Assembly (NCBI GenBank): GCA_003762715.1
Contig: RIBJ01000064.1
Location: 1-42,927, forward strand
From: Muribaculaceae bacterium Isolate-104 (HZI)
GTDB lineage: Bacteria > Bacteroidota > Bacteroidia > Bacteroidales > Muribaculaceae
Direction of reading: 5' to 3'
Length of the DNA: 42,927 nucleotides
Shown here: positions 36,079 through 42,927 of the stretch, one piece after another
Layout: each line of letters opens with the position of its first letter
Numbering within the stretch: the first letter of the stretch is position 1
Made by a program: the position numbers and the translations under genes
The notes under the pieces: generated by a model
Databases searched by the model: none
Seen by the model: only the letters and a program-made list of their open reading frames with translations
Told to the model about the DNA's origin: nothing

Positions 36079-37311
36079 TTACCTAAAAGTCAGGAAAGAC
36101 ATTTTATCCGGCAATATTTCAGATGCTGCGTAGCGAAATTGTACGATATCTATAGCCTTGATTGATTCTAAGGATTCTTCAACTGACTCTACTTTGCCGA
36201 GATACAAGGTCTGTCTACCGGTTGATATGGTTATATTCTCTGTGTTTTGTCTTGACAAAGCAAGCTGACCTATGAATTGTTTTTTCGCTCTTTCAAGTTT
36301 CAGAGGGGTAGTGGTGTCAGCCATACGCAAAATCGTAGAATCAAGCACTGCCCGGCATTTTTTTTCATCGTTATGGTCGCATCCGAAATATATTGAGAGT
36401 ATGCCGCAGTCGGAATACAAAGCGGTAGATGCTTCGACGGTGTATACCAGACCGCGCTTCTCTCTCATTTCAAAATTCAATAACGAGTTCATTCCCGGAC
36501 CGCCGATTATATTTGCTATCAGTGCGAATACGGGTTTAACCTCGCTGTGCAATCCTGGAATGCGCACTCCGGCAACAGTGTGTGACTGATGCAAGCCTTT
36601 GTATTCGGTATGGTTGAATACATCGTTCTTTTCAGGGCATAATCTGATATTGCCGGCTGAAGTATGGTTCAGAGAGCCAAAGTATCTGAGAAGAGTTGAA
36701 TATACCCGTTCCGCTCCGGCAGGTCCGCAATAGAACAGCACCATATTGTCGGGTACATAATATTGCTCAAGCCATTGCCTGCACATTTCAGAAGAGAAGA
36801 GGTCTATGTTCTTTGAAGACCCCAGTATGTTATGTGCCATCGGGCTTCCGGCAAAGATTCTTTCGTCAAAGTCGTCAAAAATAGATTCAGACGGGGAGTC
36901 AAGATACGAACTTATCTCGTCCTCCACAACTTCTCTTTCTTTTCTCAGTTCTTTCTCCGGGAATATAGATGCTGTAACGAGGTCACTCAGCAATTCTGCC
37001 GCCCGGCACAACGCTCCGCGTGGGAATATGGTGTATACAGAGGTTTCCTCTTTAGTAGTGTAGGCGTTCAATTCTCCACCGATGCTCTCCATGCGGTTGA
37101 CAATGTGCCATGACTTGCGTTTTGAGGTGCCTTTGAATATGGTGTGTTCCACAAAGTGGGCAAGTCCATGACATTCGGAAGATTCATCTCTACTGCCTAC
37201 ATTGACCACCATACCCAAATATTCCACCTCTCCGGGTTTTCGGACATGCACTGTCCGCAAGCCGTTCGGAAGGGTGGAATATGTGTATGGACTGGCTTTT
37301 GCCTGAGTCAA
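36079..37311 (-). CDS. M16 family zinc metallopeptidase
   Basis: This is a pitrilysin/processing-peptidase-like enzyme, 410 residues with two M16 halves. The inverted zinc motif HFVEH lies at 52-56 (His52, Glu55, His56), with the third ligand Glu at about 132 in VEDEIS, so the active site is complete. No signal peptide is seen, which suggests a cytosolic enzyme like the Bacillus YmxG/MlpA type. Substrate unknown. It starts 13 bases after fabD and is likely on the same transcript. Confidence 0.9.
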   Translation of the reverse strand: MTQAKASPYTYSTLPNGLRTVHVRKPGEVEYLGMVVNVGSRDESSECHGLAHFVEHTIFKGTSKRKSWHIVNRMESIGGELNAYTTKEETSVYTIFPRGALCRAAELLSDLVTASIFPEKELRKEREVVEDEISSYLDSPSESIFDDFDERIFAGSPMAHNILGSSKNIDLFSSEMCRQWLEQYYVPDNMVLFYCGPAGAERVYSTLLRYFGSLNHTSAGNIRLCPEKNDVFNHTEYKGLHQSHTVAGVRIPGLHSEVKPVFALIANIIGGPGMNSLLNFEMREKRGLVYTVEASTALYSDCGILSIYFGCDHNDEKKCRAVLDSTILRMADTTTPLKLERAKKQFIGQLALSRQNTENITISTGRQTLYLGKVESVEESLESIKAIDIVQFRYAASEILPDKMSFLTFR

Positions 37312-37324
37312 ACCGGTCGATAGT

Positions 37325-38203
37325 TTACTGAAGTCCGGAAACAGATACCGAACGGTCTATTTTGCTTACAAGACCCTGAAGCACCTTGCCCGGACCCAGT
37401 TCAACAAATTCTGTAGCCCCGTCGGCAATCATGTTCTTGACTGTCTGAGTCCAACGTACCGGAGCTGTGAGTTGCGCAACAAGCAGCGCCTTGATTTCCG
37501 CAGGGTCTGTGTGAGGGAGTGCGTCTACATTCTGATACACCGGGCATACCGGAGTGTGTATTTCTGTAGCGCTGATAGCTTCGGCGAGTTCGGCACGGGC
37601 AGGTTCCATGCAAGGGGAGTGGAAAGCGCCTCCAACTTTGAGTTTCAGGGCGCGTTTCGCTCCAGCGGCAAGCATTTTCTCACAAGCGGCGTCAATTGCG
37701 GCCTCTTCACCGGAAATAACAATCTGTCCGGGGCAGTTGTAGTTGGCACATACAACCACTCCGTCAACGCTTTCGCATATTTCTTCAACTTTTTCATCGG
37801 GAAGCGCAAGTACGGCAGCCATTGTTGAAGGCTTGAGCTCGCACGCTTTCTGCATTGCCTGGGCGCGGGCGCTGACAAGGCGGAGACCATCTTCGAAACT
37901 GAGAGCTCCGGCTGCAACCAAGGCAGAAAATTCACCGAGAGAATGACCTGCAACCATGTCCGGGTTGAAATCGTTGCCGAGAGTTTTGGCAAGAATTACG
38001 GAATGAAGAAATATTGCAGGCTGAGTTACTTTGGTCTGTTTCAAATCCTCGTCAGTGCCTTCAAACATCAAATCTGTAATGCGGAATCCCAAGATTTCAT
38101 TGGCTTTCTCAAACATTTCGCGAGCAACAGGATTGTTGTCATACAGGTCTTTTCCCATTCCTACGAACTGGGCTCCCTGACCAGGAAATACAAATGCTTT
38201 CAT
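37325..38203 (-). CDS. fabD: Malonyl-CoA:ACP transacylase
   Basis: FabD moves malonyl from CoA to acyl carrier protein to feed fatty acid elongation. The 292-residue product has the oxyanion motif GQGAQ (8-12), the nucleophile Ser88 in GHSLGE and the catalytic His near 198 (GGAFHSP). It is followed by the M16 peptidase gene. No other fab genes are nearby; in Bacteroidales fabD is often separate. Confidence 0.95.
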   Translation of the reverse strand: MKAFVFPGQGAQFVGMGKDLYDNNPVAREMFEKANEILGFRITDLMFEGTDEDLKQTKVTQPAIFLHSVILAKTLGNDFNPDMVAGHSLGEFSALVAAGALSFEDGLRLVSARAQAMQKACELKPSTMAAVLALPDEKVEEICESVDGVVVCANYNCPGQIVISGEEAAIDAACEKMLAAGAKRALKLKVGGAFHSPCMEPARAELAEAISATEIHTPVCPVYQNVDALPHTDPAEIKALLVAQLTAPVRWTQTVKNMIADGATEFVELGPGKVLQGLVSKIDRSVSVSGLQ

Positions 38204-38239
38204 TTGATTTTGCTGTTTAGGTTAAATTTTAAATTTGTG

Positions 38240-38247
38240 CAAAGTTA
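38240..38247 (-). promoter_or_regulatory. fabD promoter -7 box
   Basis: TAACTTTG on the minus strand is a perfect -7 match, 37 bases before the fabD ATG. No good -33 box is seen. Confidence 0.5.
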
Positions 38248-38355
38248 CGCTTTTTTCAGCACATCTGCTTTATAATCGATTCTATTTTGTTAACTTTACA
38301 AGTCGTATGCCTGCGGGCGTATCGCGTAATGGCTTATAATTGCATGACTTATAGT

Positions 38356-38559
38356 ATGATACCAGCATTTTTTAACTTGGGAACCGGAGAAATTATAATA
38401 ATAGTGTTTGTAATTCTTCTGCTTTTCGGCGGCAGGAAGATTCCTGAACTCATGAGAGGTCTCGGCAAAGGGGTAAAAAGCTTCAAGGAGGGCATGAATG
38501 AGATTACAGAAGAAATTAACAAGCCTGATTCCTCTGCAGGAAAAGACAACGATAAATAG
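38356..38559 (+). CDS. tatA: Twin-arginine translocase subunit TatA
   Basis: TatA forms the pore for folded proteins carrying a twin-Arg signal. The 67-residue product has one membrane helix ([16 protein letters not shown]), the hinge [13 protein letters not shown] and a basic amphipathic helix, then a polar tail. I chose ATG 38356 because it aligns with the usual short N-terminus; in-frame ATGs at 38344 and 38329 would add 4 or 9 residues. It lies 33 bases before tatC. No tatB is seen, as is usual for TatA/TatC-only systems. Confidence 0.9.
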   Translation: MIPAFFNLGTGEIIIIVFVILLLFGGRKIPELMRGLGKGVKSFKEGMNEITEEINKPDSSAGKDNDK

Positions 38560-38592
38560 TAAAAAAACGGCTTTATTGTTGTCGTTGATATT

Positions 38593-39399
38593 ATGGCGGA
38601 AAACAGTTCTGAGACATTGGCTCGGATGAGTTTCTGGGAGCATGTGAGTGCTCTGCGTGCGGTTCTGCTTAAAGCCGGGTGCGTTATAGTTTTGTTCGGT
38701 ATAGGCTTTTTTGTTGCCATGCCATGGATTTTTGACAATGTGATATTGGCTCCGTGCAATGCCGGATTTCCACTTTACAGACTATTGAATAAGCTCAGTG
38801 AAATATCCGGTACAATGCCGGATTTCTCTGTTGGCAACTTCCATGTGGAGCTTATAAATATTCAACTGGCATCGCAGTTCTTTATTCACATGTCCACTTC
38901 GTTTTGGCTTGCTTTGGTGTTTTCATTCCCGGTCATCATATATCTTTTGTGGGGGTTTGTGTCTCCGGCGCTATATGAGAACGAGCGTTCAAAAGCCGGC
39001 AGAGCGTTCCTATTTGGAAACGTAATGTTTTTTACGGGTGTTGCCGTAGGCTATTTTCTTGTATTCCCTCTGACTCTCAGATTTCTGGCAGAGTATAGAG
39101 TCAGTGATATGATTACGAATCAGATTTCTCTGGATTCGTATATGGATAATTTCTTGGTTCTGATTCTGGTAATGGGTATAATATTTGAACTGCCACTTGT
39201 TGCATGGATGCTTGGCAAAGCGGGACTCCTGTCCAAAGATTTTTTCAAGGTATACCGCCGCCACGCAATAGTGTCGCTGCTGATATTGGCTGCAGTTGTA
39301 ACGCCGACTGGCGACCCGTTTACACTTATGGCGGTGTTCCTGCCTATTTATGGTCTTTGGGAGTTTAGCGCATATTTTGTCACGGTCAGAAAGCAGTAG
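38593..39399 (+). CDS. tatC: Twin-arginine translocase subunit TatC
   Basis: TatC is the membrane receptor for twin-Arg signal peptides. The 268-residue product has six membrane segments and the family's start MSFWEHVSALRAVLL (consensus HLxELRxRL), the loop FVSPALYENERS and the motif VVTPTGDPFTLM. It forms a two-gene unit with tatA. A perfect hairpin overlaps its stop codon and separates it from the convergent TPR gene. Confidence 0.93.
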   Translation: MAENSSETLARMSFWEHVSALRAVLLKAGCVIVLFGIGFFVAMPWIFDNVILAPCNAGFPLYRLLNKLSEISGTMPDFSVGNFHVELINIQLASQFFIHMSTSFWLALVFSFPVIIYLLWGFVSPALYENERSKAGRAFLFGNVMFFTGVAVGYFLVFPLTLRFLAEYRVSDMITNQISLDSYMDNFLVLILVMGIIFELPLVAWMLGKAGLLSKDFFKVYRRHAIVSLLILAAVVTPTGDPFTLMAVFLPIYGLWEFSAYFVTVRKQ

Positions 39400-39410
39400 C
39401 AGACCGTGAC
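39379..39410. terminator. Hairpin between convergent tatC and the TPR gene
   Basis: GTCACGGTC (39379-39387) and GACCGTGAC (39402-39410) form a perfect 9-bp stem with a 14-base loop that includes the tatC stop codon. T runs are weak on both sides, so it may be a 3'-end protecting hairpin or a modest bidirectional terminator. Confidence 0.5.
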
Positions 39411-39422
39411 CGACTAAATTTA

Positions 39423-41468
39423 TCAGCGGCTCATGCGTTTCAAGAGTGAATACGAGGGTACTACTCCAAGTTCACCTGCATGCGACAGGTCTGCGCTGCC
39501 TGAACGGGCGTTGCCAAGTCTAAAATAGGCGAACCCTCTGTTGTAATAAGCTTCTCCGAATTCCGGTCTGATTTCTATCGCTTTGCTGAAAGCATTGATT
39601 GCGGATGTGTAATCGCCGTTCTCAAGCATCAGCACTCCTTTATTATAATGCGCTATAGCCATTTCCGGCGATAGTTCTATTGTTTTGTCAAAGTCGGCAA
39701 GTGCGGATTTCTTTACAATGGCAATGTTTGCATTACTGTCTTTTATTGCGGAATTACCGGAGTCGTCTATGGCTTTTGACGCTTCAAGCCCTCGCAAAGA
39801 GGCAATACCTCTCATGAGGTACGCCAAAGTAAAATCAGGGGTCGTTTCTATCGCTTTTGTGAAATCGGCTATTGCATTGGGGTAGTTGCGAAGGGTTATG
39901 AAATCCATGCCTCTCGCAAAATAGTCTATTGCACGCGGTGTGTGGGTGGACAGATACGAATTGTAGTATTCAATGGATTCGAAATGTTTTTTTATCTGCT
40001 CGGAGTCGTTAAGCATCGGCTCGCGGTTGGTAACCTGAAGGATAAACCTCAACAAGCGAGATTTATTAATGTCTTCCGCTTCGCGGAGATACTCCGAGTT
40101 GGGCCTCAGTTCTGTAGGGGAAGAATAGTATGACGCCGCAAACATCGGCTCGATGTCTACCGGAGCCACTCTGTCCTGAACTCTGCCGCGAATCTGTTTG
40201 TTATTGAACTCCTGTTCAAGAGTCGGGTTGGAGTTTACAGTGATAAGCGTAGAGAACCTTGATGCAACAGTTTCCTGAGGCTCTTCGTTTGCCAGCAGTA
40301 ATTCGTCCTCGACATCCGGTTCCGATGCCTTATCTATGTCGGTTTTTACGTTGTTGTCCAGCTCGTCAGGTGTTTTCTGTACGGAAGTGGTAGCCATTGC
40401 AATGGACTTGTCATAATCTGTCTTGTAGTTCATATCGCCCATGTCGCGTTTCACCTGAGACCGCAGGAAATACCCGGCGGCAAGTGTCGGATAACGGGAA
40501 ATAACCAGGTTCACATCTTCCATCGCTCCTTTGAAATCGCGTTTTTCCTTACGTACCAAGGCTCTGTTGTAAACGGCACGAATATCCGGACCCTTCAAGG
40601 CAATCACTCTGTCAAGGTCTGATAGCGCGTGGTCGAAATCTCTGACCTCCATATAAAGAAGCGCTCTGTTGTAGAATGCAACATAATCATCCGGAGCAAG
40701 TTGGGTTGCGTAGTCATAGTCGCTTATGGCTCCATAATAATCGTCAAGATTGCGACGTATGTAAGCGCGGTTTATAAAAAAGCCTTCATGCCTCGGTTGC
40801 AGCTTGATCGCCTCGTTCATATCATCAAGGGCGCTTTTGAAATCTTGGTCACGGGCTATAGAGATATTAGCTCTGATAAGGTAAGCGTTAACCGCATTCT
40901 TGTTTAATTTCAAAGCCTTGTCCACATCTTCTATGGCTCCAAGGGTGTCGCCTGTTTCAAGCCGGAGCCTGGATCTTCCTATGTAACCGTTGTCGAAACC
41001 GGAGTGAAGCCTGAGCAACTTGTCAAAAGTCTCTCTGGAACCCTCAAAATCTTTGATTTCCTGTAGTGCTATTGCTTTGTTAAACAGAATTCCACGGTTT
41101 GTCGGCAAAGTTTCCAGCACTTTGTCGTAGTCGGCAATAGCTCTCTTGGAATGACCGAGATTCTGATATGCTACCGCTCGAAGCTCGTATGCGTCGGTCA
41201 TGAATGGATTTTTACGGATAGCTTCGTCGGCATCGGCCCGTGCGCCGTTGAAGTCATCGAGATTAAGCTTTGCCAGCGCTCTGTAGAAATATGGCTGGGC
41301 AAGATATGGCTTCGCGGCTATGGCTTGGTTGAAATACTGTATCGAAAGCACATAGTCTTCAAAAAATAGCGCGCTCCGTCCCGATCTCAACACCTGGTCT
41401 GTGTTGATCTGAGACGAAGCCGCAAGTACCGAAAGTCCGGATATGATGAGTGTAATGAGTCGTTTCAT
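39423..41468 (-). CDS. Secreted tetratricopeptide repeat protein
   Basis: The 681-residue product has a signal peptide (first about 19 residues, ending LAASS). About ten TPR units follow (about 20-350), with the pattern A-YNRA-----D---A--D---AI. A low-complexity acidic linker (about 350-410) and a non-TPR segment (about 410-500, QEFNNKQIRGRVQDRV) come next, then about four more TPRs (510-665). It is likely a periplasmic or envelope scaffold; no partner can be named. Its promoter lies immediately upstream and it may be a one-gene unit. Confidence 0.85.
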   Translation of the reverse strand: MKRLITLIISGLSVLAASSQINTDQVLRSGRSALFFEDYVLSIQYFNQAIAAKPYLAQPYFYRALAKLNLDDFNGARADADEAIRKNPFMTDAYELRAVAYQNLGHSKRAIADYDKVLETLPTNRGILFNKAIALQEIKDFEGSRETFDKLLRLHSGFDNGYIGRSRLRLETGDTLGAIEDVDKALKLNKNAVNAYLIRANISIARDQDFKSALDDMNEAIKLQPRHEGFFINRAYIRRNLDDYYGAISDYDYATQLAPDDYVAFYNRALLYMEVRDFDHALSDLDRVIALKGPDIRAVYNRALVRKEKRDFKGAMEDVNLVISRYPTLAAGYFLRSQVKRDMGDMNYKTDYDKSIAMATTSVQKTPDELDNNVKTDIDKASEPDVEDELLLANEEPQETVASRFSTLITVNSNPTLEQEFNNKQIRGRVQDRVAPVDIEPMFAASYYSSPTELRPNSEYLREAEDINKSRLLRFILQVTNREPMLNDSEQIKKHFESIEYYNSYLSTHTPRAIDYFARGMDFITLRNYPNAIADFTKAIETTPDFTLAYLMRGIASLRGLEASKAIDDSGNSAIKDSNANIAIVKKSALADFDKTIELSPEMAIAHYNKGVLMLENGDYTSAINAFSKAIEIRPEFGEAYYNRGFAYFRLGNARSGSADLSHAGELGVVPSYSLLKRMSR

Positions 41469-41492
41469 GTGGAGATTTATATAAAATCACCA

Positions 41493-41524
41493 CAAATATA
41501 AGCCAAAAACGGCGTGTTTGCAAA
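41493..41524 (-). promoter_or_regulatory. Promoter of the TPR gene
   Basis: On the minus strand TTTG (41524-41521) and TATATTTG (41500-41493) are separated by 20 bases, a full consensus match. The leader to the ATG would be about 18 bases. Confidence 0.75.
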
Positions 41525-41527
41525 AGA

Positions 41528-42136
41528 TTAATTGGCAGCAGCGCCTTGGCGCGACATTATAAAGTGTTCTTTGCCCACCTCATACTTCATGCGCCCGTCT
41601 TTTATTTTTATGTCATCAAAATGCTTTAAATCAAGATATTTCACAGTCACAATCCGGGCAATCTGTTTCTTGACCCGTTCAACCACATCTGGTTTGAGTG
41701 TAGAAGCCACATCCTCGTCCTCGCCGTTGAGCAAGGATGTTTCGAGAACTACAGCCTGAGGGTCGATGCTTATCTCTATTGTGGTAGGGTCGATAGTCAA
41801 TGAAATCTCATCATCATCTGTTGCAACCCATGAGCCTTGTGCCGTAACCTTGGCTGCAGCGGTAAGAGATATAGGCTGTATTATAGAGCTGTCGCCCGGC
41901 AGAGCCTCGTTAAGAGAAAGCATGGTTGATACAACAACAACTCCCTCTGTAGGTGCCGTTTTTGTGAAGACGTATGAATCTACCCCGGTAATAATACCGT
42001 CAGTCTGGTTTGAAAGAGTCTTTGGAGCTCCGCTCCAGGTACCCTCTATGGCTCCGGCTAACTTTGACGGCGATTCGCAACCGCAAAACCCCAAAGTTAC
42101 AGCCGCAAATGCCAATAAGTTGAATATGATACGCAT
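41528..42136 (-). CDS. Lipoprotein of unknown function, possibly lipocalin-like
   Basis: The 202-residue product has a lipoprotein signal with lipobox LGFCGC (lipidated Cys about residue 20). The mature start AIEGTWSG resembles the opening strand of lipocalin-like lipoproteins found in Bacteroidales, followed by alternating strands with paired Ser/Thr residues. I cannot assign a family with certainty. It ends about 60 bases before the TPR gene start on the same strand and has no obvious promoter box. The gene right of it is the structured RNA, on the other strand. Confidence 0.72.
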   Translation of the reverse strand: MRIIFNLLAFAAVTLGFCGCESPSKLAGAIEGTWSGAPKTLSNQTDGIITGVDSYVFTKTAPTEGVVVVSTMLSLNEALPGDSSIIQPISLTAAAKVTAQGSWVATDDDEISLTIDPTTIEISIDPQAVVLETSLLNGEDEDVASTLKPDVVERVKKQIARIVTVKYLDLKHFDDIKIKDGRMKYEVGKEHFIMSRQGAAAN

Positions 42137-42230
42137 AATGCCTGTAATTAAGTTGATTCTTTAAAAGAAAACATTTAGTCTACGGCAAAAGTTCTTTTGA
42201 CCGACTGAAAAATGTGCTTTTGAATGGATA

Positions 42231-42262
42231 TTTGTATAGGAACTCAAAAAGTAGTAATTTTG
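42231..42262 (+). promoter_or_regulatory. Promoter of the structured RNA
   Basis: TTTG at 42231-42234 and TAATTTTG at 42255-42262 are separated by 20 bases, a full match to the Bacteroidota consensus. The transcript would begin near 42269. Confidence 0.7.
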
Positions 42263-42266
42263 CATC

Positions 42267-42545
42267 GGATGAAGTGTTGTAGGCTGTAGAGACAGCCCTC
42301 CATCCAATGATCTGACGGTAAATCCGTCAAAAGGTGTTATTGAAATTTTATCTTTACTTTCAAACTTGGCCGTTTGATATTCCAACAGAGATAAAATAGC
42401 AATGGCACCTGCATCAGTGGCTATAACCGCTTAAATCAAGCGATTTGATAGCAACGGGTGTGGGGGCTGTTGTCTTATCGTTGGAAAGGTAGGCCAAGAC
42501 CTGAAAGTAGATAAGGCATAACAACTAAACCTCACACCTTTGTTA
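42267..42545 (+). ncRNA. Unassigned structured RNA of five hairpin domains
   Basis: The 460 bases between the lipoprotein and the MBOAT fragment hold no credible gene but dense complementarity. H1: GGCTG/CAGCC (42282-42297), possibly closed by GGATG/CATCC (42267-42305). H2: TGACGG/CCGTCA (42313-42329). H3: a four-helix rod at 42333-42409, GGTG/CACC, ATTG/CAAT, ATTTTATCT/AGATAAAAT and TCAAAC/GTTTGA. H4: CGCTT/AAGCG (42428-42442). H5: a rod at 42457-42538, GGTGTGGGG/CCTCACACC (one G-U), GTTGT/ACAAC, CTTATC/GATAAG and AGGT/ACCT. A full-consensus promoter precedes it. I considered tmRNA, SRP RNA and cobalamin riboswitch and see none of their signatures. 6S RNA of Bacteroidales is possible but the multi-hairpin layout is not the usual single rod. 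It may be a free RNA or the leader of the next gene. Confidence 0.6.
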
Positions 42546-42596
42546 TATCCACCCGGCTCTTTTGAGGTTTAAAGCGCCATAAATCTATCATGTTCA

Positions 42597-42812
42597 ATGC
42601 TGTTTAATTCCTTGGCCTTTGCATTGTATCTTCCCTTGGTGTTTATTCTTTATTGGAGTGTATTTAGAAAATTAAGGTGGCAAAATATGCTGGTTATTGC
42701 AGCCAGTTATATATTTTACGGGTGGTGGGACTGGAGGTTCCTGGTTTTGATTGCAGTTACCACGGGGTGTAGCTTTTTAAGTGGAATATATATAGGCAAG
42801 TTTAGTACATGA
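42597..42812 (+). pseudogene. N-terminal fragment of an MBOAT family O-acyltransferase
   Basis: The first 71 codons match the start of AlgI-like MBOAT proteins (MLFNSLAFALYLP, then YIFYGWWDWRFLVLI), which acetylate extracellular polysaccharides in the membrane. The family is normally about 470 residues; here translation stops after IGKFST, just past the second or third membrane helix, and loses the catalytic His. The family pattern ends abruptly near 42803. An insertion that continues beyond the window is the simplest explanation; a deletion is also possible. The remainder of the gene may lie outside the window. Confidence 0.7.
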
Positions 42813-42856
42813 CAAAAATTGAAATCATGCTGTTAAACAGTTAAATTTTAGGTGAT

Positions 42857-42864
42857 TATATTTG
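42857..42864 (+). promoter_or_regulatory. -7 box near the right edge
   Basis: TATATTTG is a perfect -7 match 54 bases before an ATG at 42918. No clear -33 box. It would drive a gene that continues past the window, possibly within an element that broke the MBOAT gene. Confidence 0.4.
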
Positions 42865-42917
42865 CAAAAGTCCCTGAAAATTAGTAATTTAAAGGAAAAG
42901 TTTAGCCGCTTTTTCAC

Positions 42918-42927
42918 ATGAAAATTA
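42918..42927 (+). other. Possible start of a gene cut by the window edge
   Basis: ATGAAAATTA at the last ten bases could begin a coding region (Met-Lys-Ile). It follows a -7 box by 54 bases. Three codons are too few to identify it; a transposase is only a guess from the broken gene next door. Confidence 0.2.

Noticed and set aside
42161-42385. A 74-codon minus-strand frame in the right intergenic region
   Set aside because: It runs through the promoter and hairpins of the structured RNA and has no recognisable protein features.
42400-42425. CAGTGGC near 42415, the reverse complement of a cobalamin riboswitch core segment
   Set aside because: The other conserved blocks of that riboswitch are absent on the minus strand and no vitamin B12 gene follows.
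42267-42545. tmRNA or SRP RNA as identity of the structured RNA
   Set aside because: There is no tRNA-like CCA end, no T-arm and no tag-coding frame for tmRNA, and no SRP tetraloop and Alu/S-domain core motif.

Overview
The window reads as a chromosomal segment of a gut-type Bacteroidota, order Bacteroidales, probably near Muribaculaceae; the family is inference. Direct support comes from the many Bacteroidota promoter elements (a -7 box TAnnTTTG, several with a TTTG-like -33 box 19-21 bases upstream) and the lack of strong Shine-Dalgarno sequences. The gene content agrees: an EF-G2 paralogue, a PCMD/calycin-like secreted protein with a type-IX-secretion-like C-terminus, a head-GIN protein, a stand-alone PurT and a Bacteroidota TatA/TatC pair. 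Most of the window is housekeeping sequence. The accessory-looking parts are the giant secreted protein (11.7-17.6 kb) and the right end (42.2-42.9 kb).

Layout. 0.1-3.8 kb: purT and lon on the minus strand, with a bidirectional terminator at the left. 4.0-6.2 kb: fusA2 (EF-G2 type, catalytic His replaced) on the plus strand, behind a perfect dyad that may be an activator site; a small lipoprotein follows. 6.7-17.6 kb: a minus-strand block, read right to left, of the giant repeat protein, a dicarboxylate/amino-acid symporter, an ABC-2 exporter ATPase and permease, then mlaE and mlaF with their own promoter. 17.8-22.8 kb: a plus-strand cluster of a small membrane protein, dxs, trkA and trkH with overlapping ends. 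22.9-27.1 kb: uvrA, probably leaderless, and a type II NADH dehydrogenase. 27.16-27.55 kb: RNase P RNA. 27.6-32.0 kb: ugd, an outer-membrane barrel protein and a DPP-IV-type peptidase on the minus strand. 32.2-32.8 kb: a pRiA4b ORF-3-like protein. 32.8-36.0 kb: an operon of dusB, a head-GIN protein and a polysaccharide flippase. 36.1-38.2 kb: fabD and an M16 peptidase. 38.3-39.4 kb: tatA and tatC. 39.4-42.1 kb: a TPR protein and a lipoprotein. 42.2-42.6 kb: an unassigned, highly structured RNA behind a good promoter. 42.6-42.8 kb: the N-terminal fragment of a broken MBOAT acyltransferase gene.

The envelope is the main functional theme: retrograde lipid transport (MlaFE), ABC export, Tat export, polysaccharide precursor and flipping (Ugd, flippase), and secreted or outer-membrane proteins. 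The strongest candidates for something undescribed are the structured RNA at 42.27-42.55 kb, the giant modular secreted protein co-oriented and overlapping with transporters, and the leader hairpins placed immediately after the -7 boxes of the dxs and DPP-IV genes.
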